64,000 bases of DNA from Astrobacterium formosum (GTDB lineage Bacteria > Pseudomonadota > Alphaproteobacteria > Rhizobiales > Xanthobacteraceae). How positions within the stretch are numbered: position 1 is the first letter of the stretch; each line of letters starts with the position of its first letter. Made by a program: the position numbers and the translations under genes. Under the pieces are notes generated by a model that saw only the letters and a list, made by a program, of their open reading frames with translations, did no database searches and was not told the origin of the DNA. Positions 61,049 through 64,000 of the stretch are shown in pieces. The stretch lies in assembly GCA_030848545.1 (NCBI GenBank), contig JAVDCA010000014.1, forward strand, positions 105,611-169,610, in the 5' to 3' direction.

Positions 61049-64000
61049 TCAGGGCATCAGCAGGAAGTCATCCTGGGTGATGACGTTCTGACCGTTGCCG
61101 TTGACCCCGATCAACAGGATCGAATCGTCGCCGATCTCGACCAGGGTGTGGGCACCCAGGTCCGTAATCGAGACTTGGCCCGCGAAGTCCGCCGCGGTGA
61201 TCCCGAGCTCGCTGATGTCGATCTTGTCCTGTCCTCCGGAGGAGTCGGCGTCGAAGTCCGTGATCGTGTCGGGACCGAAGTCGAGATCGAACACGAACGT
61301 GTCGTTGCCGCCCCCACCGGTCAGGATGTTTTCCGCCGTGTTGCCCTCGATCATGTTGTCGAACGCGTTGCCGGTGCCGTTGATTGCCGCCGAGCCGATC
61401 AACGTCAGGTTTTCGACGTTCGAGCTTGGAGCCAGAGTGTAGTCGATCGACGCATACACCAAGTCGATGCCGCCATCGGCCGCTTCGGTCACCACGTCAC
61501 CGGCGTCGTCGACCACGTATTTATCGTCGCCGATGCCGCCCGTCATGGCGTCCGCTCCAGACCCGCCGTCGAGATAGTCGTTGCCTTCGCCGCCGTTCAG
61601 CGTATCGGCTCCGGCCAATCCAAGCAGAACGTCATTGCCGTCGCCTCCGCCCAGCACGTTGGCTGCGCTGTTGCCGGCAATCGTGTTGTTGAGCGCGTTG
61701 CCCGTGCCGTTGATCACTCCCGTGCCAGTGAGGTTGAGGTACTCGACGTTGTCGGCCAGCGTGTAACTGATCGACGAATAGACCCGGTCGATTCCCTCGT
61801 TCGCCGCCTCCGTGACCACATCCCCGACATTGTCGACCACGTAGTTGTCATCGCCGACGCCGCCCGCCATGGCGTCCGCACCGGAGCCGCCATCGAGATA
61901 GTCGTTACCATCGTCGCCATTCAGCGTATCGGCTCCGCCGAGCCCATACAGCACGTCATTGCCACCGCCTCCGCTCAGCACGTTGATTGCGTCATTGCCG
62001 CCAATCGTGTTGTTGAGTGCGTTGCCCGTGCCGTCGATCGCTCCTGTACCGGTCAAGTTGAGGTTTTCGACGTTGTCGGTCAGGGTGTAGCTAATCGACG
62101 CATAGACCTTGTCGGTGCCCTCGTCGGCCGCTTCCGTAACCACATCCCCTGCATTGTCGACGAGATAATTGTCATCGCCGATGCCCCCTGACATGACGTC
62201 CGCGTCGATGCCGCCGTCGAGATAGTCGTTGCCGTCGCCACCGTTCAAGTTGTCAAGGCCAGCTTTTCCGTAGAGGATGTCGTTGCCAGCGTCACCGTAC
62301 AACGTGTCGTCTCCGGCGAGCCCATTCAGATTGTCATTCCCCTCGCCGCCGCTTAGCACGTTGTTGGCGTCATTTCCCCCGATCGTGTTGTTGAGTGCGT
62401 TGCCGGTGCCGTTGATCGCACCTGCTCCCGTGAGGTTGAGGTACTCGAGGTTGGCGCCCAGCGCGTAGCTGATCGACGCATAGACTCGCTCGGTACCCTC
62501 ATTCGCCGCTTCCGTGACCACGTCCCCGAGATCGTCGACGACGTAGTTGTCATCACCAGCGTTACCCGCCATGACGTCCGCACCGACGCCGCCGTCGAGA
62601 TAGTCGTTGCCTTCGCCGCCGTTCAGCGTATCGGCTCCGCCAAATCCATGTAGGACGTCATTGCCATCGCCTCCGCTCAGCACGTTGACTGCGTCATTGC
62701 CGGCAATCGTATTGCCCAATCCGTTGCCCGTGCCGTTGATCGCACCTGTTCCAGTGAGGTTGAGGTACTCGAGGTTGGCGCCCAGCGTGTAACTGACCGA
62801 CGCATAGACTCGGTCGGTACCCTCATTCGCTGCTTCCGTGACCACGTCCCCGAGATCGTCGACGACGTAGTTGTCATCGCCGATGCCGCCCGCCATGACG
62901 TCGGCACCGGAGCCGCCATCGAGATAGTCGTTGCCACCACCGCCATTCAGCGTATCGGCTCCGCCGAGCCCATACAGCACGTCATTGCCACCGCCTCCGC
63001 TCAGCACGTTGATTGCGCCATTGCCGCCAATCGTGTTGTTGAGTGCGTTGCCCGTGCCGTCTATCGCTCCTGTCCCAGTCAAGTTGAGGTTCTCGACGTT
63101 GTCGGTCAGGGTGTAACTAATTGACGAATAGACCTTGTCGGTGCCCTCGTTCGCCGCTTCCGTGACCACGTCCCCGACATTGTCGACGACGTAATTGTCA
63201 TTGCCAGCGTTGCCCGCCATGCTGTCCGAACCGGTGCCGCCATCGAGATAGTCGTTGCCGGCGTCCCCAGTGAGCGTGTCCGCCCCACCGAGGCCAAGCA
63301 GCGTGTTGGCGCTGGGCCCGCCCGTCAGGACGTCCTCCTCGTTGGTCCCGGTGATCACCGCAGCGTCAGACGACTCGGTGCCGGAGACGTTCGTCACCTC
63401 CACGGCGATCGCCTGCGTGGCGGTGCCGCCGGCGCCGTCGGAGACCTGGACGGTCACGTCGTAGACGTGGTCGCCGCCCACATCGGTCGGCGCCTCGTAG
63501 TCGGGCGCCGCCGTGAAGGCCAGCGCGCCGGTCGTGGCGTTGATGGTGAACTTGGCAGCGTCGTCACCGCCCACGATCGAGTAGGTGAGCGCAGGCCCGT
63601 CCACGTCCGTCGCCGCGACTGTGGTCACAGCCGTGCTGTTCTCCGCAACCGAGACGCTGGCGGACGCGGCGATCACCGGCGCGTCGTTCACCGGCGTCAC
63701 CACCAGGTCGAACTGCGAGGTGGTCACCGCCGTGCCGTCGTCGGCCGACACCTCGACCACGATCGTGCCGTTGAAGTCCGCCAGCGGCTGCCAGCTGAAC
63801 TCCGCCTCCGGATCGATCACCAGCACCTCAGGATCGAGCCCGCTCTCCGCCGGATAGGTCAACGTCAGCGTCACCGTGACGTCATCGCCGTCGACGTCGC
63901 TGATCGCCTGCGCCAGGATCGCCTGAACCTCCGAGCTCGTCGCCGTGACTGTCTCGTCCTCGTCGATCGTCTGCGTCGGGATCGTCTCGATCACCGGCGC
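61049..64000 (-). CDS. RTX-repeat protein with cadherin-like domains, 5' end beyond the window
   Basis: At least 983 residues; the reading frame stays open to the right edge, so the N terminus is missing. The visible part begins with two cadherin/VCBS-like domains (about residues 1-200: [22 protein letters not shown] and [17 protein letters not shown] as landmarks), followed by GGxGxD calcium-binding repeats arranged in five tandem modules. The C terminus ([29 protein letters not shown], landmark [19 protein letters not shown]) is the typical type I secretion signal region. No catalytic domain is seen. It is probably a secreted adhesin or matrix protein exported by the PrsD/PrsE-like system, which lies in the same window but not in the same operon. 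Confidence 0.85.
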   Translation of the reverse strand, partial: APVIETIPTQTIDEDETVTATSSEVQAILAQAISDVDGDDVTVTLTLTYPAESGLDPEVLVIDPEAEFSWQPLADFNGTIVVEVSADDGTAVTTSQFDLVVTPVNDAPVIAASASVSVAENSTAVTTVAATDVDGPALTYSIVGGDDAAKFTINATTGALAFTAAPDYEAPTDVGGDHVYDVTVQVSDGAGGTATQAIAVEVTNVSGTESSDAAVITGTNEEDVLTGGPSANTLLGLGGADTLTGDAGNDYLDGGTGSDSMAGNAGNDNYVVDNVGDVVTEAANEGTDKVYSSISYTLTDNVENLNLTGTGAIDGTGNALNNTIGGNGAINVLSGGGGNDVLYGLGGADTLNGGGGNDYLDGGSGADVMAGGIGDDNYVVDDLGDVVTEAANEGTDRVYASVSYTLGANLEYLNLTGTGAINGTGNGLGNTIAGNDAVNVLSGGDGNDVLHGFGGADTLNGGEGNDYLDGGVGADVMAGNAGDDNYVVDDLGDVVTEAANEGTERVYASISYALGANLEYLNLTGAGAINGTGNALNNTIGGNDANNVLSGGEGNDNLNGLAGDDTLYGDAGNDILYGKAGLDNLNGGDGNDYLDGGIDADVMSGGIGDDNYLVDNAGDVVTEAADEGTDKVYASISYTLTDNVENLNLTGTGAIDGTGNALNNTIGGNDAINVLSGGGGNDVLYGLGGADTLNGDDGNDYLDGGSGADAMAGGVGDDNYVVDNVGDVVTEAANEGIDRVYSSISYTLADNVEYLNLTGTGVINGTGNALNNTIAGNSAANVLGGGDGNDVLLGLAGADTLNGGEGNDYLDGGSGADAMTGGIGDDKYVVDDAGDVVTEAADGGIDLVYASIDYTLAPSSNVENLTLIGSAAINGTGNAFDNMIEGNTAENILTGGGGNDTFVFDLDFGPDTITDFDADSSGGQDKIDISELGITAADFAGQVSITDLGAHTLVEIGDDSILLIGVNGNGQNVITQDDFLLMP
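61430..63103 (-). repeat. Tandem array of five 324-bp coding modules
   Basis: Four modules of exactly 108 codons and one of 126 (108 plus two extra nonapeptides) follow head to tail. Each reads [11 protein letters not shown]...GTGN.LNNTI.GN...NVLSGG.GND and so on to [20 protein letters not shown]. Modules 1 (62780-63103) and 4 (61754-62077) are nearly identical at the DNA level over long stretches, so recent duplication or gene conversion is likely. Confidence 0.85.

Noticed and set aside
61430..63103. Regular repeats considered as a CRISPR array
   Set aside because: The period is 324 bases, in phase with codons, and encodes RTX nonapeptides; there are no short repeats with unique spacers.
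1..64000. tRNA, rRNA, insertion sequences or phage genes
   Set aside because: None recognised by reading; a dedicated tRNA and transposase search would be needed to exclude small or decayed ones.

Overview
The window is GC-rich chromosomal DNA of an alphaproteobacterium, most likely of the Hyphomicrobiales (Rhizobiales). The signs are the DUF1036 gene overlapping pyk, a 41-residue L36 gene, ExoP/GumC-type polysaccharide co-polymerases, a PrsD/PrsE-type type I exporter and RTX glycanases. I cannot name a genus. I saw no tRNA, rRNA, insertion sequence, phage or CRISPR.

The left part (about 1-10,300) is core metabolism. It holds glycerate 2-kinase, a DUF1036 protein and pyruvate kinase on +. 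On - it holds a cysteine-desulfidase-like protein, a TPR protein, ribosomal protein L36, an ExaC/AldB-type aldehyde dehydrogenase, a ketopantoate-reductase-like enzyme and an MhpD-type hydratase. From about 10,600 to 12,250 there are small exported proteins and a gene remnant.

From 12,321 the window is a polysaccharide supercluster. A first set on - (23,138 down to 13,520) reads in transcription order: initiating sugar-phosphate transferase, GalU, Wzz/BY-kinase, Wzy/ligase-like protein, Wzx flippase, acyltransferase, phosphoesterase. Its upstream region carries two related palindromes and is shared with a divergent FkbM methyltransferase. Next on - come UDP-glucose dehydrogenase, UDP-xylose synthase, a GH10 xylanase and a second acyltransferase. 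A 1641-residue RTX protein with a GH16 domain (29,524-34,449) lies upstream of a WecG-type transferase, two GT2 enzymes and a PrsD/PrsE-like exporter, its likely secretion route.

From 43,300 to 45,747 lie a VanZ-like protein and the GDP-fucose genes fcl and gmd. After a WcaI-like glycosyltransferase the composition drops by eye to lower GC (about 47,200-56,640). This stretch looks like an imported Wzx/Wzy cassette: a methyltransferase domain fused in frame to the WcaI-like protein, a pectate-lyase-fold protein, two GT4 enzymes, a flippase, a fucosyltransferase-like protein and a polymerase. GC-rich sequence then resumes with a second Wzz/BY-kinase, an exported Gly-rich protein, and a second RTX protein with cadherin-like domains and a 324-bp tandem array that runs off the right edge.

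The genes are consistent with two export/assembly systems: one supplied with UDP-glucose, UDP-glucuronate and UDP-xylose, the other with GDP-fucose. Secreted glycanases may trim or release the products. No Wza outer-membrane channel gene is visible.
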